Assembly (NCBI GenBank): GCA_905116865.2
Contig: CAJHNH020008560.1
Location: 284,952 to 348,951, forward strand
DNA length: 64,000 bases
Origin: Candidula unifasciata
Taxonomy: Eukaryota; Mollusca; Gastropoda; Stylommatophora; Geomitridae
Direction: 5' to 3'
Of this stretch, positions 44,509 to 54,837 are shown piece after piece. The notes under the pieces were generated by a model that ran no database searches, was not told where the DNA came from, and worked only from the letters and a program-made list of their open reading frames with translations. Made by a program: the position numbers and the translations under genes. Each line of letters starts with the position of its first letter. The first letter of the stretch is position 1.

Positions 44509-44682
44509 CAGTCGAGTCTGGATAAGTAGAAGTCGCAGGGACCTAAGAAAATGCTTCCACTTATCAGGATTTCTACTTATCCAGACAGCACACACAATAG
44601 AGAAAATTGCCGAGACTAAGCTGGTCATGTCGACTTAACCAAAATTCGATTTATCCGAGTTCGACTTAAGTGGACTCGACTG
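44509..44682. mobile_element. MITE M2 (pogo/Tigger-like ends), TA target duplication
   Basis: It is 174 bp. CAGTCGAGTC at the left and GACTCGACTG at the right are exact inverted repeats, with TA on both sides (44507-44508, 44683-44684). Internal inverted segments include ggataagtagaa and ttctacttatcc. Confidence 0.88.
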
Positions 44683-44689
44683 TAAGTTG

Positions 44690-44885
44690 TACCCCACCAG
44701 GACATCACACAAAGTGATAAACACCAGATGACACAAAGTGACACTATGCGGATGAAGATCACCCATTAAGAGGTCCCAGAAACCCTGTCCAGCCATTAGG
44801 CCATATTTATGGCCCGGCTTTGTTTAGGGCCCCCGGCACAAGCCAGGGTGGGGCTTCAAAGTAACACAAAAAATTGCATCCCACA
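44690..44885 (-). repeat. CAGT-family interspersed repeat
   Basis: accccaccaggacatcacac, aaagtgataaacaccagatg and gaggtcccagaaaccctgtc. It abuts MITE M2. Confidence 0.7.
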
Positions 44886-45079
44886 AGAGGACGACTTTTA
44901 CATTGATTGGGTAACTAAAGACATGAATACGGCCTGTTTTTATTGCCATTGTTTGTTATCTCATGGTAAGCTAGCTTGATTGTTTGCAGTTATGTTTCTA
45001 CATTGATCGGTTAGCTTCAGGATTAAACCACTTCTAACTGCACACTTGGATTCATGTGTTGTTTGTCAAGACACTTTCT

Positions 45080-45550
45080 CATATCTGAACGTATTGATCA
45101 AACATGTACTGAGCCAGGGGTGTTTCCTGATAGATTAGCTGTTGTCGATCCTCTGGGCAGTAAGCTATTTTATGACAAAGAAGTGTCAAGAGGCAAAAGA
45201 AGTGCTTGGGGTTTCTTAGCAAAAGTTAATGGTCGGCATTTGGTGCAGGAGAGCCTAGCATATGATACCACAACATCCAGCTTAAGAGTGGAGGTGGTCA
45301 CTGCAGCTTTCCGCTGGCTAGAGAACACGACACACACACATAGTGATTTTAACTGACTCAGAAAGGAATATCAGGACAGGCGTGCAAAGTGGCATGCCTC
45401 GCTGTGGAAGACACAGGTGAGGAGTATTGTCTGGATTTTTTCACCAGGTATGCCGGTGTGTTGGGAAATGAACAGGCGGACAGACTGGCTGGCTCTGCAC
45501 AGCTTGGTGGAATACTGATGCATAAGGCAGACGTGGTTAGTGCCGTGTGG
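45080..45550 (+). mobile_element. LINE family N, left part (split by a second LINE)
   Basis: It encodes GKRSAWGFLAKVNGRHLVQE and TTSSLRVEVVTAAFRWLE (RNase H). It stops at AGTGCCGTGTGG and resumes at 46266. Confidence 0.82.
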
Positions 45551-46265
45551 CGTGTACTAAGGATAAGTCCAGCGTACCAACCGGGAAGTACTGCCATAAC
45601 TACGATCCAGAAACCCAGGCTATCAAGATAGCTACAGAGAAACTGCTAAATACCAACCTTGGCTCACAGTATGTGGTAATGCTGACAGATGCTAAATCAG
45701 TACTTGAAGCACTCCAGTCTAGGAAACTACCAGAATTGCAAACACTGCTGACACAACTCAGCGTTCAGCGAAGAGTCGCAATGCAGTGGATACCGTTTCA
45801 TTGTGGAGTGCCTGGAAATGAGAAAGTTAATCAACTGGCAGGGGAAGGTGCGACAAAAGAGCAGCCGGATGTACCAGTCACATACCACCAAAAGAAAAGA
45901 ATCATTAAATCGATCAGGAAACCACCAGCCCCAGCACAAGACGACTATTTTATTATGCACAGACCAGAACAAGTCATTATCCTCCGCCTCAGAACAGGGC
46001 ACAACCGATTACGTAACCACATGTACACAAAATTCAAGATAGGTGTATCAGCCATGTGCACCTGTGGAAATGTGCACCAGACAGCAGAGCATGTACTCCA
46101 GGACTGCACCGATTTTGACACATTAAGGCAAACCTTTTGGCCAGAAAGAACAACAGTGGAACGTAAACTCTATGGACCACTGAATGAACTAACAACGACA
46201 GTGACATTTATACAAGAGACAAAACTGCTGAATTAGACAACTTATTTCGGGGGAACGAAAGAAGA
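45551..46265 (+). mobile_element. I-like LINE RNase H domain and C-terminus nested in LINE N
   Basis: A 229-codon ORF (45547-46236) encodes VVMLTDAKSVLEAL, AMQWIPFHCGVPGNEKVNQL (RNase H core) and VIILRLRTGHNRLRNHMYTK, then a CTCG...H....C Cys-His segment. It ends with gggggaacgaaagaagaa. It is 5' truncated, and the frame is intact over the surviving part. The 12-bp flanks AGTGCCGTGTGG and AGTGCCTTGTGG differ at one base. Confidence 0.88.
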
Positions 46266-46515
46266 AGTGCCTTGTGGGAGAGCTTGTACAGTTCGGAGGA
46301 GCAGATTGAATACCACAGTGTGGTGAGATTGATGCAGTTGGGGGGAACGAGAGGTTCTGGCAGATGCTCGAGGCTCAGAGGAAAGGCGAGACTGACGTTT
46401 TATTAGAATACTACTGGCACCATTAGTATCGGAACTCTTCGCTGGCTGCTGAAGATGGGGACGGCGCACTTATGGGAATGCCCTGAGTGCTGTGATGTCA
46501 GTTCTTGAATAAAAT
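46266..46515 (+). mobile_element. LINE family N, right part
   Basis: tcagaggaaaggcgagactg, ctcttcgctggctgctgaag and ccctgagtgctgtgatgtca. Confidence 0.82.
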
Positions 46516-46609
46516 AAAATCAGGATAAATCAGAAATGAGATATGGTAAAGGCTGTCTGGTATCAAATGGTGCGCAGAACAGAGAATCCATACTTCAAAA
46601 GACTAATTC

Positions 46610-46780
46610 AACTGGTTGGTGGGGGGGGGGGGGGGGGACAGGCAGGCTTTTAATCAGGTTGCAACTGGTACTGTTAGCATGTTGACCCTTCGTTGGCTTC
46701 TGAAGAAGGGGACAGAGCACTTGTGGGAATGTCCTGAGTGCAGTGATGTCAGTTCTTGATTCATTCATTCATTCATTCAG
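46610..46780 (+). mobile_element. LINE family N 3' end with (attc)n tail
   Basis: It contains an 18-base G tract, then cgttggcttctgaagaaggg, gggaatgtcctgagtgcagt and a gattcattcattcattcatt tail. Confidence 0.75.
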
Positions 46781-46854
46781 GCAAGATAGTGGGGACAGTT
46801 GTTCTACATCTGAGGGCAGTGAATATAGACTGGGACAGGGATGTCATGGATTGT

Positions 46855-47470
46855 TGGTGGCGACCAAGATACACAGCCTTCACATTGTTGATGGCGACCA
46901 AGATTTACAGCCTTCACATTGTTGGTGGCAACCAAGATTTACAGCCTTCACACTGTTGGTGGCAGCCAAGATTCACAGCCTTCACACTGTTGGTGGCAAC
47001 CAAGATTCACAGCCTTCACACTGTTGGTGGCAACCAAGATTCACAGCCTTCACATTGTTGGTGGCAGCCAAGATTCACAGCCTTCACATTGTTGGTGGCA
47101 GCCAAGATTCACAGCCTTCACACTGTTGGTGGCAGCCAAGATTCACAGCCTTCACACTGTTGGTGGCAGCCAAGATTCACAGCCTTCACATTGTTGGTGG
47201 CGACCAAGATTCACAGCCTTCACACTGTTGGTGGCGACCAAGATTTACAGCCTTCACACTGTTGGTGGTGACCAAGATTTACAGCCTTCACACTGTTGGT
47301 GGCGACCAAGATTTACAGCCTTCACACTGTTGGTGGTGACCAAGATTCACAGCCTTCACACTGTTGGTGGCGACCAAGATTCACACCCTTCACACTGTTG
47401 GTGGCAGCCAAGATTCACAGCCTTCACACTGTTGGTGGCAGCCAAGATTCACAGCCTTCACATTGAACAG
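46855..47470. repeat. 34-bp minisatellite, about 18 copies
   Basis: Units of gttggtggcagccaagattc plus acagccttcacact. It is open in several frames, but none has gene context. Confidence 0.95.
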
Positions 47471-47799
47471 CCAGACATTTACACCAGAACTTCCAGCCGG
47501 TGAAAGCGAAAAAGATTTCGTTAGAAAATATACAGCTGCTGGATCCAGCCAAGCTTTCAGGGGTCTACAAAGGGCTGAGTATTAATATGTAATGTTTGTC
47601 TTCTTCGGCTTTCAGTAACCCCTCTGAGCTGAACACATGTCGCTAGGGAACTTGAGCAAATCACTGGTAGGCCTCTGGATGATTGGCTAAAATAATGTTC
47701 ACAGTAGATTAACCTAATAACATATTAAAATCGATAATGAAGGGCTCTCAATATAACAAAAAGAGAACAGATCTGAAGCGATTAAATTGAAGGAAACTG

Positions 47800-48090
47800 G
47801 GGATAGCAGCAGCTTTAGATTTTATTTGAAGACAACAGGTCAAATGGTTTGGCCATGTAATGCGGATGTCAGCAGACAGTATACCACAGGCGAGTAATGA
47901 GGTACATACTAGATGAGAAGCGGAGAAGAAGCCGGCCAGGCAAGTGAGAGTCCGGGGGAATTACAAAGTCCCTGGGAGTCCGCATTTAGGAAGCATACAA
48001 ACGGGTACTTTCACGAAAATCATATTTCACCGCGACACTGCAAGTTACCAGAGGATCAAGATGAGTTCTGAGAAATAATGAAGAGACTGA
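47800..48090 (+). mobile_element. LINE 3' fragment
   Basis: It encodes RQQVKWFGHVMRMSADSIPQ, then a broken EAEKKPARQ region. From 48090 to 48690 I recognise nothing except an 18-base G-rich tract at 48488. Confidence 0.65.
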
Positions 48091-48699
48091 AAATTGATTT
48101 TCAACAATTGAGCTCAATAACGAAAAACAATGACAGCTGTACAAAAGAAGTCAGTTAAAGATTTGCACTTGCTTAAACAATGCAGAGATTAAATAGCACA
48201 AACAACCCATGGCACAGCACTTGTAAGCGGGTAAAGAAGGTAGCAACTTTTGGTTGTGAGACCGATTCAAATACAAAAATCTGAGCTTTTGAACTGCACG
48301 ACGATATAAATAGGTAGATCTACTTATTTTTCTTTTCACACGTGTATATTTTCCAGTTTTAACCTTCTATAAGTTAGCTTACATACTTTGTATTGGTTTC
48401 AAGCTTGTTGTATATTTTTTCTTTGCTTGTATCAGTTGTTTTGCTAATCTTGAGATTTCTTATAAAACTGGATTGTTGATGCTTTTTTTTTGGGGGGGGG
48501 GGGGGAGTGCCGATATAACGGCCGAAACACACCGAAAATTCGGGAGTTTCCCGGTAACAACGGGAATTATGGTCACCCTACTTAGCCTATGTTATATTTA
48601 TGTTTGACCATTCTTCTATTTCTAGAAATTCACCATTATTGCAAGGAGCGTTTATTGTCTATCATCACCACTTCTCTACACACCATCACTCATTTCATT

Positions 48700-48825
48700 A
48701 CGGTCTGAGGAGTAGGAATCTAGCCGACGCTTGACACTCAGGGGGAAGGCGAGACGGATATACAATCAGACAGTTACTGGTACCATCGGAACTGTAACTC
48801 TTCACTCGCTGCTGGTATTTAAACC
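48700..48825 (+). mobile_element. LINE family N fragment
   Basis: cactcagggggaaggcgaga, cggatatacaatcagac and ctcttcactcgctgctgg. Confidence 0.6.
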
Positions 48826-49204
48826 AGAACTGGAAACAATACAAATATAGGATTATGTACTGCGTTATTCGTCCATCACAAGTGATGTGGATCACTCTTT
48901 CTTTTATCCGTCATGAAGCTTTAGTTGAGTTCTGTGAGACGAATGCGACGATTAAGCCCAATACGGACCCGGAAGGATTTAGGACAATAAGGACAGGGAA
49001 CAGTTTCTGTAGGTTAAGGGTCCTGTTATCCGTGTCTTTCTAGCCTGCCTGCGCTGTCCAGCGGCCCTTTCTCTTGAAGCCTCGCAGGTCTCTGTTTTTC
49101 TTCGGATAGACTTTCGCCATGTAGACCGGTCTTATGCTGCAGCCTTCCAGGTGTAAGGGCCTATTTTAAAGGCTTTAAGTGACACACTTTAGTGTTGGTT
49201 AGTC

Positions 49205-49755
49205 TTTCCTTGTGTGCCTAGCATGAGAATTGAGGTGGAGGCGGTAACTGCAGCTCTACAGTGGCTGGAGAATAAGATACATACGCATGTCGTGATTTTA
49301 ACAGACTCTGAAGGCATGCTGAGAAAGGTGAAGACAGGGATGCTTCGAGCAGAGTGGAGGACTTCGCTGGGAAGGTCATGGGTAGTGAACATACTTTAGA
49401 TCTTTTCCCCAGGTATACCGGCATAGTGGGTAATGAACACGCGGACCATTTGGCTGGATATGCACCACTGGGTGGTGAATTGATACTTGACAAGGTAGAT
49501 GTGGTCAATGCCTTTTGGGGACAAGCAACGGAATCAGTAGAGAAACAAGATTATTATGGCCGTAGAGAGAATGAGGCACCTGGGTGTAACCAGAGGCTCT
49601 GGCCAGCTCACTCCACACAGAGGAAAGGCAAGACGGACATATAACCAGATTGTGACCGGTACCATCAGTATTGGAACTCTGCGCTGACTGCTGAAGGTAA
49701 TGATGGGAATGCCCCGAGTTCTGTGATGTCAGTTCTTGACTCAACTTAACTCCTC
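49205..49755 (+). mobile_element. LINE family N 3' end
   Basis: It encodes MRIEVEAVTAALQWLENKIH, TDSEGMLRKV, then IVGNEHADHLAGYAPLGGEL. It ends cttgactcaacttaactcc. Confidence 0.85.
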
Positions 49756-49759
49756 TTGT

Positions 49760-49995
49760 ATCTAAGGCAGCGCATTTAGCAGAGGGCATAGCTCTCCGTG
49801 TCTGGCGGTTTGTTGGCACCTGATTTAGGTCTTGGATATTCATTAGGCCCATTTTTGAGCCTTCACTGATAGTGGTTCTACGCAGTCTTTCTTGGTTTTC
49901 CCCGTTTTCTTTTCTCTTCCGGTGTCCATATAAGGGCTTGATGGGCGAGTCTTGTCTTATCCATTCTAAATGTATGACCATATGTGTGGGTGTGT
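49760..49995 (-). mobile_element. LINE 3' end
   Basis: The minus strand gives RQDSPIKPLYGHRKRKENGE and MGLMNIQDLNQVPTNRQTR, the same family as 32190-32475. Confidence 0.75.
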
Positions 49996-50324
49996 GTTTC
50001 TCTGGCCATCATGAGAGCGTCTACCTTCCTGTATCTCACCACAGACGATATCCCCGTTCTAAATTGCAAATAATGGACTGTCAAGTCAGCTGTGGAATTC
50101 CCAGAAACGGCACCTTCCCTCGCCGTTTTTTCCAGGCCGCCATACTGTTTAGATATTTGACAAAAATGTCTTTCGTTGTCTGCGTCATGGATATAACCGG
50201 CCTGGGGACAGAATCGTAAGGGGGGGGGGGGGCAGTAGGAAAGCAGAATTAGGGCAGTATGGGGGCAACGGGAAAGTAGCATCGTTGTTTCATTGGGAAT
50301 AATATGGGTGAAGTATGAAAGCGT

Positions 50325-50435
50325 AAAACACTCATCAGGGAAGATTTAACCACCGGCCTAATGAACATCTAAGACCTAGAACGATGACAACGAACCGCCA
50401 GACATGGAGAGCTATGACCTCTGCCCTAGGAATTT
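50325..50435 (+). mobile_element. LINE 3' end fragment
   Basis: actcatcagggaagatttaa, gcctaatgaacatctaagac and cgccagacatggagagct. Confidence 0.65.
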
Positions 50436-50482
50436 CATGTTTGGGGGACGTTAAAAATATAGAACCCGCAATTATATATATA

Positions 50483-50692
50483 TATAAGTTAAAGTTAGTT
50501 GCGTATCCCTTATAGGCAGAACTTTGCAGAACCAACCCCAAAATTTTTTTGGCTGTTGTGGTTTTGCCATTGCTTTATGGACAGTCGGCTTCTTGATACC
50601 ACTGTCGAAACAAACGCGAGGCGCAGGTCCCGCAGTTGGGATCGAACCCGGCACTATGAATTGCGTTTGCAACGCCTTAGCCACAGACGCCG

Positions 50693-50695
<3 letters not shown>
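50483..50695 (-). mobile_element. tRNA-derived SINE (family S3), best copy
   Basis: The minus-strand head has box A tggctaaggcgttgcaaacg and box B gggttcgatccc. The body is cgacagtggtatcaagaagc and ggttggttctgcaaagttct, ending gatacgcaactaacttt. Confidence 0.82.

Positions 50696-50746
<51 letters not shown>
50696..50746. repeat. (TA)n microsatellite
   Basis: About 50 bases of alternating TA between SINE S3 and a CAGT-family repeat. Confidence 0.95.
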
Positions 50747-50749
<3 letters not shown>

Positions 50750-50930
50750 CATATCCCGGCTGTTGTCGGGGGCCCTAAATATAACCAACCGGTTGAAGGG
50801 GGTTTCTGGGACTTGCGCCCATGTGATTCTCATCTGATTGATGGCCCTTTGTGTCACCAGGTGTTTGTCGCTGGTCCTGCGGTCCTGTTTGTGTTGAACT
50901 CAGTCAGTCAATCATACAAGATGTTCTTCT
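50747..50930 (+). repeat. CAGT-family interspersed repeat
   Basis: aagccatatcccggctgttg, ggtttctgggacttgcgccc and caggtgtttgtcgctggtcc end ctcagtcagtcaatcat. Confidence 0.65.
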
Positions 50931-51240
50931 TCTTTTGTTCGCTTGAAATAGATTATCTATATCTGCAGTATTGTCTTTGGTGTGAACTTCACTATCTTTT
51001 GTAATTCACTCAGCGACCCGTAAAGTCTGACGTGCACCGATGTTTCTCTTGGCCAAAAGTTCTGCATTGATATGTTGAATTTGGGACAGTCTTGGGGGAC
51101 ACGATCTGTTGTTTCTAGTGCCAGTCCACATGTGCACAAGGCTGATTCGCCGATTTTAAATTTTGTGTACATGTGACTGCGAAGTCGATTGTGTCCTGTT
51201 TTAAGGCGTAGAATAATAACTTGCACTGGTCTGTCCATAA
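50931..51240 (-). mobile_element. I-like LINE C-terminus (same family as 45551-46265)
   Basis: The minus strand encodes VIILRLKTGHNRLRSHMYTK, ESALCTCG and FWPRETSVHVRLYG, ending gcgaacaaaagaagaagaac. Confidence 0.83.
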
Positions 51241-51436
51241 AATGGTAATCGTCTTGTGCCGGTTATAGTGGCTTTCTGGTTGAGTTGATTATTATCTTTT
51301 TTTAATGTCGCCGGACATTACCAGATGCATTGTAATGGTCAACGAAGCAACAATGCTATGTTGACGTTAATTATAAACGTTGATGCAAGAATGATGCCTA
51401 TGATTCGAAAGTCATTATTACTAATATTACAGGCGC

Positions 51437-51665
51437 ACACACTGACTGACTGACTTTCTACCCCACCAGGACATCACACAAGCGATAAACACCCGATGAC
51501 ACAAAGTGCCACCATGCGGATGAGGATCGCCGTGGAGAGGTCCCAGAAACCGCGTTCAGACATTTGGCCATATGTATGGCCTGCCTATATTGCGGCCCCT
51601 GGCAAAAGCCAGAGTAGGGCTTCAAATGACAAAAAATTTCGTCCTAAAAAGGACGAAGGTTGATA
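51437..51665 (-). repeat. CAGT-family interspersed repeat, inverted
   Basis: It starts cactgactgactgactttct, then caggacatcacacaagcgat, gaggtcccagaaaccgcgtt and aaaagccagagtagggcttc. It faces the 50747 copy tail to tail. Confidence 0.72.
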
Positions 51666-52255
51666 AGGCGCACACACATGTCAGGGTGGACAGTTCAGTC
51701 CCATATGCCAGTACGTCGATCTAGTTTACCAGAATAAATTAAAATTAGGTGCTCTGTAGATAATATACCTATATTTCTGCGAATAGCTCTAGTCTTAAAA
51801 TCATGCACTGGAACACGAAGGGAGTTTAAAAAAATTAAAACTAGGAAAAAACCATACAAGATTAATTTTTTTTTTTTTGGAGAGCCCATTGTCAGCCGAG
51901 TACGTACGTGTTCCGGGCGAATACCCAGCGTCTGTTAGTAGAAGATCGTCTCCCCTGATTAAGACCCGACAATGGAGGTAGGTAAACTCGGTCGTTGTCG
52001 GAAAATGTTTCTGTACTGATAATATATACTTAGCCTGGTGTTTATTTGTTGCTGCAAGATCAGACAGTCAATATTTACTTGCATTGTTTGTCAAATACGG
52101 TGGTTTCAGATAGGTGCTTAAGCTGGCACTCACTATCACTAATAAGCGTTTTGAGTTTCAGCCCAGTTTTTGTGCAGAGTAGCCGTTTGTCACTTTGTGC
52201 GTCTGCACTAGTACTAGGTAATTTGTAATGTCTCAAATCTGACAAAACAACATTC

Positions 52256-52545
52256 TAATTCTTCTTCTTCTTCGCGTTCACCAGTGTAAGGGCGGAAAGT
52301 TCTGGTTGTTCGTCTACTTATGGACTGCAGTCCTGTTCCAGAACTTGCGTGTGCGACCGTTACTATTTTAACAGATCTAATTATTTGTATGCAGACTGTT
52401 ACTGTTGGTTCTTTGCCTTTCAGGCAGATGCACTCTGACTTTGCAGGAAGCTCCCAATTAGTCGACTCTTACAACATACTTTTTGGGTAGGCAGTGGGTC
52501 TATTTTTGTTTTCCCTATAACAAGGCCCCAGAACCCACACAGGGA
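52256..52545 (-). mobile_element. GAA-tailed element G1 with perfect 12-bp target duplication
   Basis: AAAACAACATTC occurs at 52244-52255 and 52546-52557. The minus strand runs from ccctgtgtgggttctggggc to gaacgcgaagaagaagaat. Confidence 0.9.
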
Positions 52546-52629
52546 AAAACAACATTCAAACTCTAAGAGAAGCCTCAGCCTCCAATGAACTCTCGGCTTG
52601 TTCTAGTCGAGGTTCCATCTTTATTGCAG

Positions 52630-53032
52630 ACAGTTGCTCTCTCAGTCCTTAAGAAAGAGAATAGGGGCTTTTGAGCTGAAATGCTATAGAAAGATTGTCA
52701 GAATATCTTGGACAAAGAAGATGAGAAATATTGACATCTTAAAAGATCTGAACATCAAGGAAGATTGGCTAATAAACAGCATCCTTTCTCGAAGGCTGAA
52801 ATATTTTGGTCATATCAAGCGCCACGACGGATTGGAAAAAATTATAGCAGAAGGCATGGTACCAGGAAGGAGGGGCAGAGGCCGACTGACACGAAGATGG
52901 GCACAAGATATAAGTGACTCCTTGAGTGTGAAAGTTCATGAGGCGGGAGAACTGGCAAGAGACCGAGTTTCTTACAGGCAGACTGTCATGAGAGTGATGT
53001 TCTGCAAAGGACCTGCTACATGATGATGATGA
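52630..53032 (+). mobile_element. LINE 3' end (family S), open 129-codon ORF
   Basis: It encodes CYRKIVRISWTKKMRNIDIL, LINSILSRRLKYFGHIKRHD, then PGRRGRGRLTRRWAQDISDS and MRVMFCKGPAT, with a gatgatgatga tail. It is closely matched at 19225 (minus) and 54838. Confidence 0.85.
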
Positions 53033-53280
53033 CTCCATAATTACTCCTACTCCTTGACTTATTGCATACCTAGAGTACTATCCTAGCCATGGTTGTTGAT
53101 GGTAAACTCCATATTTGTCAGCCTTTACTTTATGAGTCAAGTCGAATTCAGTAATTTTTACGGCTGCAGAGACTCAGCTTCAGATTTATCAGATCAGACA
53201 GGCCAAAATAAAATAATTGCCGTCTTTGTACTTTATAAGTAGGATGGAAAATTAAATTAACTACTATTAAGTAGCAATAG

Positions 53281-53686
53281 TAGGCTATCCTCTGAATAAT
53301 GGCCCCACATTTTTTAGATAAAAAATATACCCTCAGTCACATGTCAATTGCAGACTTCCAGCGACTACCGCCACCGGCGAGAGTATCTCCACGCCGCTAC
53401 ATGTGGCATGGAACTGAGCTAAACTAGATGGCTGGGACTCATGAGCAAATTAAATGAAGAAAGCTGTAGGAGAATCAGTAGCTGCTGCTCGTGAGTCCCA
53501 GCCATCTAGTTTAGCCCCACTCCAGGCCGCGCGTAGCGGCGTGGGGGATACTCTCGGCGGTGGTGGTAGTCGCCAGAATTCCGCAATTTAAGTTGCTGGG
53601 AGTCAGCAATTGACATGTGACTGAAGCCCTGTTAGGGTATATTTTGGGCCTCAGTAATTTAGGACCGTTATTTAGAGGATAGCCTA
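53281..53686. mobile_element. Fold-back element (long imperfect palindrome)
   Basis: TAGGCTATCCTCT (53281-53293) and AGAGGATAGCCTA (53674-53686) are exact inverted termini. The arms stay complementary inward (tcagtcacatgtcaattgc, gcgactaccgccaccggcga, ctaaactagatggctgggac) to a 40-base loop near 53447-53486. ATAG flanks both ends. It is non-coding. Confidence 0.88.
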
Positions 53687-53699
53687 ATAGTATTAGTAC

Positions 53700-54480
53700 T
53701 ACAATGTCACCCATCATAGTGAAGTCATAGATCTCTCCAAGATGGTGCTGCCTTAGCCTCTCTCTTTGGTACAGACTCAGACTGTATTTATCATAGAAAA
53801 GCCCACCTCTTTATCATTATTATACTGTCTTCTCATTTACACTCTTTCTCCTAATCAAACTTTTACCTCATTGAATAATATGATTTTCAGCAAGCCATTC
53901 TGTCATTTTGTGCGTCTAGTTTGCAAGGCCTTCTCTTATTTGGTAATTATCTTTTAGCCTTACAATCTATTTAGTATTTAATAGTGAATCCAGCACTTCT
54001 GGATCTTTTTTGATTATTAATTTCACTCTGTCTTATCAGATGTTTTGTTGTTGTTGTTGCAGTATTTGCGATTGAGTGGTAATGAACACGTTGTTCTAAT
54101 TCTCGGAAACTCTGCGCTAAGAAACTGGAGGTTGAGAAGAAGAAGCTAAAGAAATTTACAGTGCTGATAAGTTTTTTTTATAAATTCAGGCGGTTGAATC
54201 CCATGAGCAGCTAGCAGACAGGCAAGCCTGCTAGCTCTTGCGTCGTATCTCCCCCCCCCCACCCCCACCCAGTCACTAAAAAATATGGATTTTAAAATAT
54301 TTGTCATTATTTTGCACAAAGATGATTTTTTAAATTTTATATTTTATGTAAAGGAACATAATCCCTAATTACAGAAAGAGCATATAAATAATTGCTTTCC
54401 TTTCCTGTGACCAAGAAAACGGTTTTGTTTACACAGCGAGCAGAGTTACGTCATCATGTTTTTTATGACGTCACCATAAC
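53700..54480 (+). promoter_or_regulatory. Possible promoter-like motifs upstream of zinc-finger gene B
   Basis: CAAGATGGTGCTGCC at 53738 is one base from a YY1-type site. TATAAATA lies at 54383-54390. TTACGTCA (54446-54453) and a full CRE TGACGTCA (54466-54473) lie 13 bases apart. Position 1.5-2.3 kb upstream of the first known exon is the only link, so this is speculative. Confidence 0.25.
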
Positions 54481-54837
54481 AAAATTTTGTTTCTTTAATT
54501 TCATCCCAGATAATATCTGCAGTTTTCTTTTTTATGGTAAGTACAATCATACCCACCACATGTACACACTGTGCAGTTGCAACAAGTACCCATGCTTTTA
54601 TGTAGGCCTATTTGCTACTACCCAAAGAGCTCACGTAATCAGAAACTCTGAAAAGTCGAAAGACTGGCACTCACAGGGCAGCAGGGTTAAATTCTTTTAG
54701 TCTTTTTTTTATAGTCATTACTTCTGATTGTTGTTTCTGTTTTTTATATTTTGTGAATTGCTTTTCTAAGACATTAGTTTTTGTTTTTTAAAGTTTTTTT
54801 TTAAATTTGTATGTTGTTGCTGTAGTCGTTGTTTTGT

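Noticed and set aside
45547..46236. 229-codon ORF as a host gene
   Set aside because: It encodes an RNase H core and C-terminal LINE motifs and is matched by a second genomic copy at 50931-51240, so it is a retrotransposon fragment.
46743..47585. Plus-strand ORFs of 171-198 codons with HCWWQPRF-like repeats
   Set aside because: They are frames through the 34-bp satellite. Different frames are open in parallel and there is no gene context.
50640..50692. tRNA-like box A/box B pairs (also 4160-4215, 24850-24905, 43305-43360, 60840-60895)
   Set aside because: No complete cloverleaf with acceptor stem, and each is followed by a SINE body, so they are SINE heads and not tRNA genes.
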